From: Ehretia macrophylla
Lineage: Eukaryota > Streptophyta > Magnoliopsida > Boraginales > Ehretiaceae
DNA length: 64,000 bases
Assembly (NCBI GenBank): GCA_037974665.1
Contig: CM075780.1
Span: forward strand, 52,865,594 to 52,929,593
Reading direction: 5' to 3'
Shown in pieces: positions 1-11,016 of the stretch. Numbering within the stretch: the first letter of the stretch is position 1; each line of letters opens with the position of its first letter. Under the pieces are notes generated by a model. The model worked only from the letters and a program-made list of their open reading frames with translations, had not been told where the DNA came from and did no database searches. The position numbers and the translations under genes were made by a program.

Positions 1-248
1 TATAGTAATTTATTTAAAATTCTGTAAAGTTAAATTAGTAAAAAAAAAAAATTTTAATATTTTGACATGACATATCTACACAATATAGACTAACGTGAAT
101 TAGACTCATGAAATAACAACTTAACATGTACCTATAACAAATTTGCTACATACCTCATAAAAGAATTTTTTAATTTTCATTGGACAGTTTAGATTGCAGA
201 TTATCCTTTCTTTTGTCCTTGTCAGAGAAATATATCCTTAAAAATAAG

Positions 249-534
249 GGTAAATTATTTATTTAGTTTTATATCTTTATTATTTATTTAAATTTAAATT
301 TTACTTTTTAAAATATATATTTTTAGTATCATATTTTTATTATTTATTCTAATTTAGTATTTATCTTTCAAAATGTACCTTTTTACTATAATATATTTGT
401 CATTATAATCCACATTAATTCTCCATCATTTTTCCATTAAAAAATTTAATAAAATAAGCACGTGATATATTTAGAAAAATAAAAATTAAATTAGGATAAA
501 TAATAAAAATACAGAACTAAACAAGTAATTTACC
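249..534. mobile_element. Small inverted-repeat element (MITE-like)
   Basis: The left end GGTAAATTATTTATTTAGTT is an imperfect inverted repeat of the right end (AGTAATTTACC region near 524-534), and the pairing continues inward over about 60 bp. There is no coding potential. The duplicated copy at 12480-12500 continues across the equivalent site without this segment, which gives an approximate empty site. The superfamily is unclear because the target duplication is hidden by A and T runs. Confidence 0.7.
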
Positions 535-580
535 TTTTTTTTTTTTTTTTTTTTTATAGTTGAAGCAAGTGATACGGTAC

Positions 581-1172
581 AGTTTATATTTTTGCTCTCT
601 ACCTTAAGTAAAGAGCCAACTGCAGTTCAACAGATTAGCAATTGGCTCTCGCCAAAATACATAGCTCTCCGCTTGCTTTTGTTTTCTCGCTACGAGCAGC
701 GAGCGAACTTCACATTCACTAATCTTTTTTTTTTTTTTTTTTTTGTCAAGCTCAACAAAGCACCACCGATGCTTTCTTTTTATAGTCATGCTCTTTTTTT
801 TTTTTCCTACATGCTTTTTTTTCTTTTTAATTTGTCAAGGAGCAGGATTTGAAATGAGTTATGGTAATAGGTGCAATTTCTTTTGTTGTTGGTGTTTCAG
901 CCCACGCGTATAGTAATGTTAAAAAATTATATTAATATTATAATTTTTATTACGACATAATCGTTAATAATTAAAAATTAAAGATAAAAAAAAGATTATT
1001 AAGTAATGAGTTTAGTTAAAATATAGAGAGTTATTAGAGAAAAATTAAATAGAGAGAATGAAATAGAGAATGGTGTTGGAGTAAAACTGAAATAGGAAGT
1101 TTATAAAAGTAGAAAGTCACCAATTTCACTCTCTATTATAAATATAAAAAAAATAGTCTATTGGAGTTACCC
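581..1172. mobile_element. Insertion absent from the duplicated copy, possible MITE
   Basis: This segment has no counterpart between about 12525 and 12535 in the duplicated copy, so it was inserted here or deleted there. Its right end, read inward on the minus strand, is GGGTAACTCCAATAGACT, which resembles ends of common plant MITEs. A matching left terminus was not found, so the element may be truncated or composite. It contains T-rich runs at 726-744 and 795-806 and no credible gene. Confidence 0.4.
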
Positions 1173-1551
1173 TAATATATATTTATTGGAGAAATTGCTG
1201 CAAAATATGACTAAAAAAGTAAAACTCACTTTAGGTAATAGTTCTTCATAGAGTTCAATTTGTAACATGTGTAACTACAAAACATCGATTTAGAAAGACC
1301 AAAATTTTGAGACACTAGTTGTTAATTTAAGGTCAATTCCGACTTTTTTTTTTAGTCTTATGCCCTTTATTATGAATTATTTCCTAGTGATGCATTTTTG
1401 TGGATTTCAAGCAATTTTTAGCGAAAACATCTATTTAAAGTTAGAAATGGCCAGAACACCTACAACTTCAAAACTAACTAAATCATATAAATGAACCTAT
1501 GCTCATGTGTCAACTAGCATAAAATATTACGGATATGCTGACTTTGATTTT

Positions 1552-2290
1552 AGGGAGAATAGCACTAATGGTCCTATATGTTTAACCAAAAATTCAGTTT
1601 AGCCTTATTTATTTCAAAAGTCTCAATTTAGTCCTATATATTTGCCTAAAGTCTCAGTTTAGTCCTATATATTTCAAAAGTCTCAATTTAGTCTTATATG
1701 TTTGCCTAAAGGTTTTAGTTTAGTTCTATATGTTTTCTAAAAGTCTCAGATTAGTCCAAAACGTTATAAAAATTGATCATGTGATTAGCACATGACCATG
1801 GTTAGAGGGGCAAAATTAAAAAACAACATGTGTAAAAGAAAAGGGTTCAATTAAGTCCTGGATATTTACAAAAATGTTCAAATATGAGCCGCCAATTTCA
1901 AATATGTTTATAATATTTGCACAAATATTCAGGATCAATTTGAACATTTTTGAAAACATCTAAGACCTAATTGAAATTTTCTCTTTTGCACATATTATTT
2001 TCTAATTTTGCCCCTCTAACCATGGTCATGTACGAATCACATGATCAATTTTCTGTTAAAATTAACCTAAATTTTAATGGTTAGTACTAATCTGAGATGT
2101 TTAGAAAACATACAGGACTAAACTAAATTTTTTTGGCAAACATATAGGACTAACCTGAGACTTTTAAAATATATAGAACTAAACTGTGACTTTTAGGAAA
2201 ACATATAAGACTAAACTAAGACTTTTGAAACATATAGTACTAAACTAAATTTTTGGTAAAACATACAGAACCATTGATACTATTCTCCCT
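1552..2290. mobile_element. Foldback element, about 740 bp
   Basis: The ends are inverted repeats: AGGGAGAATAGCACTAATGG on the left pairs with CCATTGATACTATTCTCCCT on the right. Both arms carry repeated short motifs of the type 'tagtcctatatgttt' (1570-1760) and their complements (2090-2270), so the whole element can fold into a long imperfect hairpin. It has no open frame of note. No clean target duplication was found, so the class cannot be assigned. Confidence 0.75.
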
Positions 2291-2849
2291 CAATTTTATA
2301 TGCATTCGTGCGTGATATTGTACATAACATGTACATTTTAACCAAGGGCAACTGTTTATTTTATTTGTTTAAATAAATGAAATAAGGTTAAAGTATATAT
2401 ATAATATATGCAACACAAGAAAAAACATTAGGTAAATACTAGTAACTTCCCTACATGAAAGTAAACAAGAAAAACGTATGTTAAAACTGAAAGGGAGAAA
2501 AAGAGAGAGAAAGGGGAAAAGGGAAAGAGAACAAGAGGCAAAACATTATATTTTTTTTATTATCAAAAGGAGGCGAAAAGCCAGTTATACTATCACATTT
2601 CTAGGGGTTGTTTCCCCTCCTGACTCTCTCTCAATCTGCACCCTGAGGTGCAAAAACATGATACTTGGTTATGAAGGATTTAGTCAAGACTTTATCAGTT
2701 TTTCAAAACCTTGCAATTAATGTGAGTACGTAGGGCTACAGTGTGAACCTGTGGATAATAATAACATATATCGAGGGTGAAATCGAAAATTTAATAGAAA
2801 GGCTTGTCCGATATATATTGCTTCACTGTGGTACATTAGTGGGACTAAA
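2291..2849. other. Unassigned AT-rich sequence
   Basis: I see no gene here. A purine-rich GA stretch lies at about 2487-2545. The part at 2811-2858 resembles the tandem units at 8717-8909 on the other side of the Mutator-like element, so the target of that insertion was probably part of that small tandem array. Confidence 0.5.
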
Positions 2850-2858
2850 AATAAGTAA

Positions 2859-3045
2859 GGGTAGTTAACACAAATGGTCCTTTATCTTTTATCTTTGCCA
2901 CGTGTATCAACTAATTCTCTTATCTTTCAGGTATGATATTTTGGTCCCTGATCTAATACTAAAATGATGTCGTTGGTCCTAACGTTTGAAATCCATCAAA
3001 AAAATGATGAAAATGACATGTCTCGCTTACGTGCTGACTTATGCA
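2859..3045 (+). repeat. Left terminal inverted repeat of the MULE
   Basis: It pairs with 8520-8701 along its length with scattered mismatches. Shared blocks include the outer GGGTA-TAACACAAATGGTC, 'ccaactaattc' type sequence near 2910, and 'gatctaatactaaaatgatg' at about 2949-2968. Confidence 0.85.
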
Positions 3046-3150
3046 AGGGCAAAATAGTTTATTATAAGTTAGATACTCACTTTTTACTTTTGGTTTCATT
3101 CGCTCTCTTCGATTTGGGATTTTTGAACTTGGGGTTTTTCTTTCTCTAAC

Positions 3151-4224
3151 TTCTACTTTCACTTAAATTCTTAGGTAATGCTTGTCTACTTGAATCAGAG
3201 ATGGCTAAAAATAATCGACGTCGACAATACCGTAAGTGTTTTTCTCCAATATTCTCTATTCGATTGGTTTAGGGTTTATATTAAAAATTATATAGTATTG
3301 TTCGATTTTCTCAAAGTACGTATAATATTGTTCGATTTTCTCAAAACACATATAGTATTGTTTAATTTTTGTAATGGGTCTATAGTATTCGTTCGATTTT
3401 TGTAGTGGGTATGTAGATATAAGTTGTTAGACTATTTTGACCTTGCACTGAAGGAAAACGATATATACTAGCATGATTCATATTCAAAAAATTTCAATGA
3501 ATATGGCGGAAATAATCATGCAAGATCTTATGCGATTAAACGTGAAATAGTAAAATATTAACAGTTTATAGTTTAATTCCAAAACAAACAAAGATCTAGG
3601 CATACCTGAAGCAAGAACAATTTCACCTTTTGTTTAGATAAACCACACGCCTGGAACAAAGAGTTTTCACTTCTCTACTCTGATCTTCTACTTTCACTTA
3701 AATTCTCAGTTAATGCTTGTCTACTTGAATCAGAGATGGCTAAAAATAATCGACGTCGACAATACCGTAAGTGTTTTTCTCCAATATTCTCTATTCGATT
3801 GGTTTAGGGTTTATATTAAAAATTATATAGTATTATTCGATTTTCTCAAAGTACGTATAGTATTGTTCGATTTTCTCAAAACACATATAGTATTGTTTAA
3901 TTTTTGTAATGGGTCTATAGTATTCGTTCGATTTTTGTAATGGGTATGTAGATATAAGTTGTTAGAATATTTTGACCTTGCACTGAAGGAAAACGATATA
4001 TACTAGCATGATTCATATTCAAAAAATTTCAATGAATATGGAGGAAATAATCGTGAAGGATCTTATACGATTAAACGTGAAATAGTAAAATATTAACAGT
4101 TTATAGTTTAATTCCAAAACAAACAAAAATCTAGGCATACCTGAAGCAAAAACAATTTCACTTTTTGTTTAGATGAACCACACGCCTGGAACAAAGAGTT
4201 TTCACTTCTCTACTCTGATCTTCT
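3151..4224 (+). repeat. Two adjacent 535-bp direct repeats
   Basis: Copy 1 spans 3151-3685 and copy 2 spans 3686-4224; they differ at only a few positions. Each copy contains MULE-internal sequence followed by the first part of a copia LTR (TGTTAG at 3425 and at 3960). The duplication therefore spans the MULE/copia junction and arose after the copia insertion. Each copy begins with a short open frame starting at an ATG (3201 and 3736) followed by a GTAAGT donor-like site, a possible first exon of a former MULE gene; this is weak evidence. Confidence 0.85.
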
Positions 4225-6035
4225 TTTCTATGACTAACTCCTTAGCCTAAGTATAATCTAGTTGTGAGACTAGATTTTTCTAAACTAAAATCAAAAGAAA
4301 ACTATTTTGTGTTTCTGCAAAATATGAAGCTTACTCAAAGAGCAAAGGGAAAGATAATATTTTAAGAGGAGATGGTGCAATTGAAGAGATTGGGGTAAAG
4401 TCCTATTTATAAGAAAAGAATCCTGAGAAAAAATCTTGAAAATCAATATGGGATAGGAAAAAACCATTTTTCCTATTTTTTCTCCTTCCTCTTATTTTTC
4501 CTCCCTATGGCAGAAATTCTTATGCCATGAATGCCCCTGGACCCATGCATCCACCATGGTTTGCAAGCTAGGGTCTTGGCTTAGCCAGTGTACTCTAATT
4601 AATTAATTTGTTATTTATTTAATTTAATTACAACCAATAATTAAAAATAAAAATCCCCTTTCTATAAAATAGAAAGTCTATTTTTAATATCTAATTGTCA
4701 ATGAATTAAATAACCTTTGATTAATTTCTAAAGTCCAAATTTAAACTACTATTTAAGAATAAACTATTTTTTCAATAGTGGAAAAATTATATTAAATATT
4801 CTAGTAATCTTTAGACTTCAATTAATCATATAAATCCTATAATCCAATTTCTGCCAATAATCAAAATAGAATCTTTTTCCCAAAATAGAAAGTCTACTTT
4901 GATTTCTAATTGTCAATGAATTATATTCTCTCTCAAAATAGTACATCTTTATTTAGCTTAGACACTTACGAGGTAAATGACTAGAAGAGTGATCAAAGAC
5001 ATAATTATCCTTTTAATAAAAATGACTAAAATATTCTTGGTAGTCCACTAACAATACTTTATCATTTTAACCAAGTCTATTTCACTAAAAGATTATGACT
5101 GCACTCGAGGATAATTACTGATTAAACAGGAGTTAGTCAATCTATACATGACGCTCTGTCTTTTGACCAACAAAGTGTTATTTTGACCACTCTGTCCTCT
5201 ATACTCACTCATAGTCAAAGGCAAGTTCTCGAAGTGTACTATCATCTCTTTGACTACATCTTATCTCCTTAGAACCTCTAATCTACAATTCAACCATCAT
5301 TTGGAAGTTATCCACTTGATCATGGGAGCGACCCACAAGTGTAACATCCAACACAATTAGTGTTACTGTGTGCACAAATTCAGGATGATCTAGCTTGGAT
5401 CATTCTAAGAGAGTAATTAATGTGTAGACTCCTTATTGCATATGCATGTCCCTTTTAATCAAGTCCTATACACTCAAACCATAGAGTAAGTGACCTAAGC
5501 ATTTAGACCAGACCCATAATGGCTTAAAGTGCAAGCACTCGACTTCGTCGGTTCATCCACACATGCTCAAGATTAAGACCAATGGCCTACTTAGAAGTTT
5601 ATAGGTATAAGTGGACTCTTTCTTTGGTAGTACGTATTTAGAGTTCACACCTACGGGGTCCATCCAATGCATACTCATGCATAAGCGTAATAAGTGTGGA
5701 ACAAATCTATGATCAAGGCATTCCACCCCACTGCAAGGAGAACTTATTCCACTATAATTTTTACCATAGTAAAGCTTCCAACTTTACTACTAAGTTATGG
5801 ACTAAATAATTCTGCTTACAAGTTACCATAACTTAGATCTTCTGTACGTAACCACCACGTACCTATGTCAACACTTAAAGCAAGAACCTTGTATTCACAT
5901 ATATACCTATGTCAATCCACATAATGAGAGAAATATGCTCATATAAATGTGATGAAACTAATTATCTTATTGGAAATCATCCAGATGTAATTATGACTAA
6001 GTGTTAATGGTTTTTTGGGCATACAATTCCTAACA
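3960..6035 (-). mobile_element. Copia-type LTR, left copy, inside the MULE
   Basis: It is bounded by TGTTAG at the left and CCTAACA at the right, the usual short inverted ends of an LTR. Immediately right of it lies GACTCCCATTTACAC, the complement of a copia-like polypurine tract, so the element is on the minus strand. It aligns along almost its whole length with 6508-8522. A partial extra copy of its beginning (3425-3685) results from the local tandem duplication. Confidence 0.75.
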
Positions 6036-6507
6036 GACTCCCATTTACACGAAAGAGCACTAACCTGACCCTCACTGACTCATTGCAAGAAGATTAGCTA
6101 ACATATGTCGCAAAGGCAATTCCATCACTAGATCCCTTCTATTAAAGAATTCCTGGATTAGTGAAAGTTCTCTCAGTGAATTCTGTCTTTTCCATGATTC
6201 TTTACTTAAGTGCTTTGTTATACTATCCAGGAAGATAAACATATAATATTTCGTTCTCCGAAGATGCTAAAGTATATGTCTTGTTATTACCTATTGAGCT
6301 TGTCCTAAATTTGACTGGAGTTTACCAAATGCTTACTTTCTAAGCATGCTAAACTTATCCAACACCTTCTTAATTTATGCAATTTGGGACAATGTTTGTA
6401 CCTTGTTCTAATAATCTCATATTAGATTATCATCTAGAACATAGCTAACATCTCATCTGTCCACTACATAAAATCTCTTAAGAAAATAGTCAAATTTCCA
6501 CGGACAT
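6036..6507 (-). mobile_element. Remnant internal region between two copia LTRs
   Basis: Only about 470 bp separate the two LTRs, against 4-5 kb in a complete copia element. No gag or pol frame survives. The polypurine-tract complement lies at the left edge. Confidence 0.55.
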
Positions 6508-8522
6508 TTTCAATGAATATGGCGGAAACAATCATGCAAGATCTTATGCGATTAAACGTGAAATAGTAAAACATTAACAGTTTATATTTTAATTCCAAAA
6601 CAAACAAATATCTAGGCATACCTAAACCAAGAACAATTTCACATTTTGTTTAGATGAACCAAACACCTGGAACAAGGAATTTCCACTCATCTACTCTGAT
6701 CTTCTCTTCTATGACCAAATCCTTAGCCTAAGTATAATCTAGTTGTGGGACAAGAATTTTCTATCTAAAATCAAAAGAAAACTATTTTGAGTTTTTGCAA
6801 AATATGAAGGTTACTCAAAGAGAGTGAGAAAGAGAATATCTCAAGAGGGGATGGTGCAATTAAAGAGCTTGGGATAGAGGCCACTTTATAGGAAACGAAT
6901 CATGATAAAAAAATCTTGGAAAATCAATGTGGGATAGGAAAAATCCCTTTTCCTATTTTTTCTCCTTCTTCTTATTTTTCCTCCCTATGGCCAAAATTCC
7001 TCTACCAGGAATGCCCCTAGACCCACGCATCCATCATGGTCTGTGAGCTAGGGTCCTGGGTTAGCCAGTGTACTCTAATTAATTAATTTGTTATTTATTT
7101 AATACAATTACAACTAATAATTAAAAATAGAAATCCATTTTCTATAAAATATAAAGTCTATGTTTAATATGTAATTGCCAATAAATTAAATAATCTTTGA
7201 TTAATTCCCAAAGTCTAAAGTTAAACTACTATTTAAGAATAAAATATTTTTTCTAATAGTGGAAAGAGGTTTCTTAAATATTTTAATAGTCTTTAGACTT
7301 CAATTAATCAATCAATTAATCATATAAATCCTATAATCCAATTTCTGCCAATAATCAAACTAGAAACTATTTCCCAAAATAAAAAGTCTACTTTGATTTC
7401 TAATTGTCAATGTATTATATTCTCTCTCAAAATAGTACATCTTTATTTAACTTAGACACTTACAAGGTAAATGACTAGAAGAGTAACCAAAGACATAATT
7501 ATCATTCCTCTAAAAATGAATAAAATATTCTCGCTAGTCCCTTAGCAATACTTTATCATTTTAACCAAGTCTATTCCACTAAAAGACTCTAGCTGCACTC
7601 CAGGATAATTATTGATTAAACAAGAGTTAGTCAATCTATACAAACGCTCTGTCTTTTGACCAACTAAGTGTGTCTTGACCACTCTGCCCCTCTATACTCA
7701 CTCATAGTCAAAGGCAGGGTCACGAAGTGTACGATCACCTCCTTGACTACATCTTATCTCCTTAGAACCTCTAATCCACAATTCAATCATCATCCGGAAG
7801 TTATTCACTTGATCATGGGAGTGACCCACAAGTGTAACATCCAACACAATTAGTGTTACCGTGTGCACAGATTCAGGATGATCTAGCTTAGATCACTCAA
7901 AGAGAGTAATTAATGTATAGACTCATTATTGCATATGCATGTTCATTCTAATCAAGTCTTATACACCCAAACTATAGAGTAAGTGACCTAAGCCTTTAGA
8001 CCATACTCATAATGGCTCAAAGTGCAAGCACTCGACTTCGTCGGTTTATCCATACATGCTTAAGATTAAGAGCAATGACCACTTAGAAGCTTGTAGGCGT
8101 AAGTGGACTCTTTCTTTGATAGTACGTATTTAGAGTTCATACCTACGGGGTCTGTCCAATGCATACTCATGCATAAGCGTAAAAAGTCTTGAACAAATCC
8201 ATGATCAAGGCAAACCACCCACTGCAAGGAGAACTTATTCCACTATAACTTCTACCATAGTAAAGCTTCCAACTTTACTACTAAGTTATGGACTAAATAA
8301 TTATGCTTACAAGTAACCATGACTTAGACCTTTTGTAGTAACCACCACGTACCTAAGTCAACACTTAAAGTAAAGACCTTGTATTCATATATATACCTAT
8401 GTCAATCCACATAATGAGATAAATATGCTCATATAAATATGATGACACTAATTATCTTATTGCAAACCATCCAGATATAATGACTAAGTGCTAGTAGTCT
8501 TTTGGGTATACCATTTCCAACA
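6508..8522 (-). mobile_element. Copia-type LTR, right copy, inside the MULE
   Basis: It matches the left LTR from the shared 'tttcaatgaatatggcgg' onward but lacks that LTR's first 70 or so bases. It ends in CCAACA at 8522, directly next to the MULE terminal repeat. No 5-bp target duplication was found around the LTR pair, consistent with later deletion at one edge. Confidence 0.7.
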
Positions 8523-8701
8523 TGCACAAGTTAGCATGTGCAAGAAGCATGCTCTTTCCGTCATTTTTTGACGGATTTCACACGTTATGACTAATTGCAT
8601 CATTTTAGTATTAGATCATGGACCACAATGTCACACTTAAAAAATAAGGGAATTAGTTGGCACACACGACAAATATAAATGACCATTTGTGTTAGTTACC
8701 C
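8520..8701 (-). repeat. Right terminal inverted repeat of the MULE
   Basis: It is the inverted counterpart of 2859-3045. The inner boundary is blurred because the right copia LTR ends at 8522, so the copia element abuts this repeat. Confidence 0.85.
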
Positions 8702-8716
8702 AATAAGTAACTTTTG

Positions 8717-8909
8717 TAAGTAATAAGTTGAGTTTATCATTTTGGACGAGTGAATTTGAGACTTAAGAAACTAATTTGGTACTCGTCTTGATATGTATTG
8801 TTCCATATTGGTACATTGGTGGAAAACAAAAGAAGCAACTTATTGTAAGTAATAAGTCGAGTTTATCATTTTGGGCAAGTAGATTTGAGACTTAAAAAAC
8901 TAATTTGGC
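8717..8909 (+). repeat. Direct repeat pair, period about 130 bp
   Basis: The blocks 8717-8780 and 8847-8909 are nearly the same, each running from 'gtaagtaataagt' to 'actaatttgg'. A third diverged partial unit lies left of the MULE at about 2811-2858. Confidence 0.65.
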
Positions 8910-9123
8910 ATACAAGGTTGAGGCTTTGGACGTGAGGTATAATATTATGTTGTTCTTTTCATGTTACTCTTATTATGGGATAGTCCGATTAGAGAGTTAA
9001 AACTCTTCCATCAAGTGAGAGGGGAGGTGAACCTCTCTTGTGTGTAGGGCTCATCTCATATGAATAGACTGATATCAGTCTAGACTAATGGAATAGAAAC
9101 CCGATTAGAGAGATGATAGGCTT

Positions 9124-9554
9124 GGTTGCTTACATTACTTGGCAATTCCTTATCTTTGGGGTTTGTGACACTTTGGTCCTATATCTTTCGAAATGAATCT
9201 TTTGGTCCTAAATGTATTACAAATTTAATACTGTTGACCTAACTTGCTTATTATATTAATTTGTTAATGTTTTTTGCATGTGATTGACACAAAATCTGAT
9301 TATTTTATTTTCTTTTTTACTTAACCTACCACACTTGTATATAGGAATTGTCCAATTTGACTGCAAAAAATAAGTGCCATAAAAAACACGTGCCAACCAT
9401 GTGTAAAAAACATTAACAAACTAACATAATAAATAAGTTGGGTCAACGGTATCAAATTTGTAATACATTTAAGACTAAAAGGTTCATTTTCAAAAATACA
9501 AGACCAAAGTATCACAACTTCAAAAGATAAGGGATCATTGGTGACATTTACCCT
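9124..9554. mobile_element. Inverted-repeat element (MITE-like), about 430 bp
   Basis: The arm at 9124-9200 ('ccttatctttggggtttgtg', 'actttggtcctatatc') pairs with 9480-9554 read on the other strand. There is no coding capacity. A minus-strand open frame inside (9321-9575) is a by-product of the hairpin and is not called as a gene. Confidence 0.65.
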
Positions 9555-9609
9555 AATAGATATTAGGTGAAGCATATCAGGTGCCGAGTGATCCAGTCAA
9601 AAGGGAAGC

Positions 9610-9610
<1 letters not shown>

Positions 9611-9657
<47 letters not shown>
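9611..9657. repeat. (TAA)n microsatellite
   Basis: About fifteen uninterrupted ATA/TAA triplets. Confidence 0.95.
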
Positions 9658-9659
<2 letters not shown>

Positions 9660-10262
9660 GAGTTTCTTCATGATGTGATGGTGATAAAAGTATGTGCTAT
9701 GTTTATTCCTTTATGGAGTAGAATTGTAGAATTCATGCTTTAAATTTTGCATATGAGATGAGTTCTTATGCGTTAAGGATATGCAAATGGAAATTTTTAT
9801 ATTCAAGATAGTGTTCATTGATTAAAAATTTAGTTTCGTTGTCAAAGCAAATGATGAGGACGTTGAAAAATAAATATTAATTTATGCAATTTTTTGTTGC
9901 ATGGCTCTGATAAAATGGATTTTGAATGCATGGATTAATCGGAAATTTTTGTAAGTTGTCGGGTCGATCAAACACAAACTATTATAATTTGTTTTCAATG
10001 CATAAATTGGAGCGTCATTGTTCGCCAACATCAGAGAAACAAAAGATTTAAGAGTCCAAGTTGAAAATAAATCCATAAATAGTTGTTTAACGCCAAGGTC
10101 GTCAATTTTTAATGAAAAAATATAACCGTTTGTTCTTTTATAAATAGTATTCTCTAGTTAAATGATGGTTACTTCTCATTTTCGAGATTTCGATCTAGCA
10201 CATATCCCTGGACAGCAAATGCCTCACGACAGCAGCGACCTAGCAACTTCATATGTGTGCAG
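9658..10262. other. Unassigned intergenic sequence
   Basis: I recognise no gene, RNA or transposon terminus here. Confidence 0.5.
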
Positions 10263-10822
10263 GGAAAAATATCACATTTAATCCTTATTATTTTTAAAAA
10301 AAATTAATTTAATTTTTATTGTTTAAAATTTCTCAATTTCGTCTCTATTATTTTTTAAAAAATTTCAATTTGGTCTCTATTGTTTCAAATTTCTCAATTT
10401 CATCTTTATTGTTTCTCCAAAAATTTTAGTTTCGTCACTATTGTTTTTCAAAAGTTTCAATTTCGTCTCTATTATTTTTCTAAAAAATTTAATTCCATCC
10501 TTATTGTTTCTTAAAAGTTTCAAATTCGTCCCTATTATTCAAGGACTAAATTGAAATATTTTGAAGAACAATAGGGACGAATTTGATTTTTTTTTTAAAT
10601 AATAAGAACTAAATTGACTAATTATGAATAATAGGGATGAATTTAAAACTTTAGATAAACAAGAGGGACGAAATTGAAACTTTTGAACAATAATAGAGAT
10701 GAAATTAAAACTTTTGAGAAAACAATAAGGATAAAATTAAAAAATTTTAAACAATAGAGACCAAATGAGTTTTTTTTTTTTTTTTTAAAAAAAAATATAG
10801 AGACTAGATGTGACATTTTTCC
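10263..10822. mobile_element. Foldback element, about 560 bp
   Basis: The ends GGAAAAATATCACATTTAAT and (other strand) GGAAAAATGTCACATCTAGT match. Both arms consist of repeated 'ttcgtccctattgttt'-like units and their complements, so the element is almost entirely palindromic. There is no gene. Confidence 0.75.
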
Positions 10823-11016
10823 ATCTCAGAAACTTGTGGTTTTAAGGTCAATTGATGGTTACAAATAATGGCCTATTCTATTGTTCAAGAAAAAAAAAAA
10901 ACAGTTGCTAACTTCTGAATAAGCTGGTTCTAGAGATATTGTCACGAATTCTTAGAATAATGACTCATATAATAGAAGTAAAACCAAGATAGATACATAT
11001 TATGGCTTGTTAGTTG

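Larger units (their letters stand above)
177..1520. repeat. Left copy of a segmental duplication (partner 12426-12950)
   Basis: Three blocks here match the region upstream of the carboxylesterase in the same order and orientation: 177-240 with 12426-12490, 555-580 with about 12500-12525, and 1180-1450 with 12535-12800; a short further match is at 1500-1520 with 12932-12950. The left copy is interrupted by insertions at 249-534 and about 581-1172 that the right copy lacks. Because the right copy is the promoter-side flank of a minus-strand carboxylesterase, the left copy is probably the flank of a paralogue that lies, or once lay, left of the window. The match is seen directly; the paralogue is inferred. 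Confidence 0.75.
2859..8701. mobile_element. Mutator-like element (MULE) with 9-bp target duplication
   Basis: The element starts GGGTAGTTAACACAAATGG and ends with the inverted counterpart (CCATTTGTGTTAGTTACCC). The terminal inverted repeats are about 185 bp long. It is flanked by an exact 9-bp direct repeat AATAAGTAA at 2850-2858 and 8702-8710. Long inverted repeats with a 9-bp target duplication are the hallmark of Mutator-like elements. No intact MuDR-type transposase is visible; the interior holds a duplicated 535-bp segment and a copia LTR pair. It is therefore a non-autonomous or decayed element. The termini and target duplication are seen directly; the superfamily follows from established criteria. 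Confidence 0.88.

Noticed and set aside
3178..3940. Two identical-looking 75-codon frames
   Set aside because: They are the same AT-rich sequence duplicated in tandem; beyond the short ATG segment they lack coding character and have no recognisable domain.
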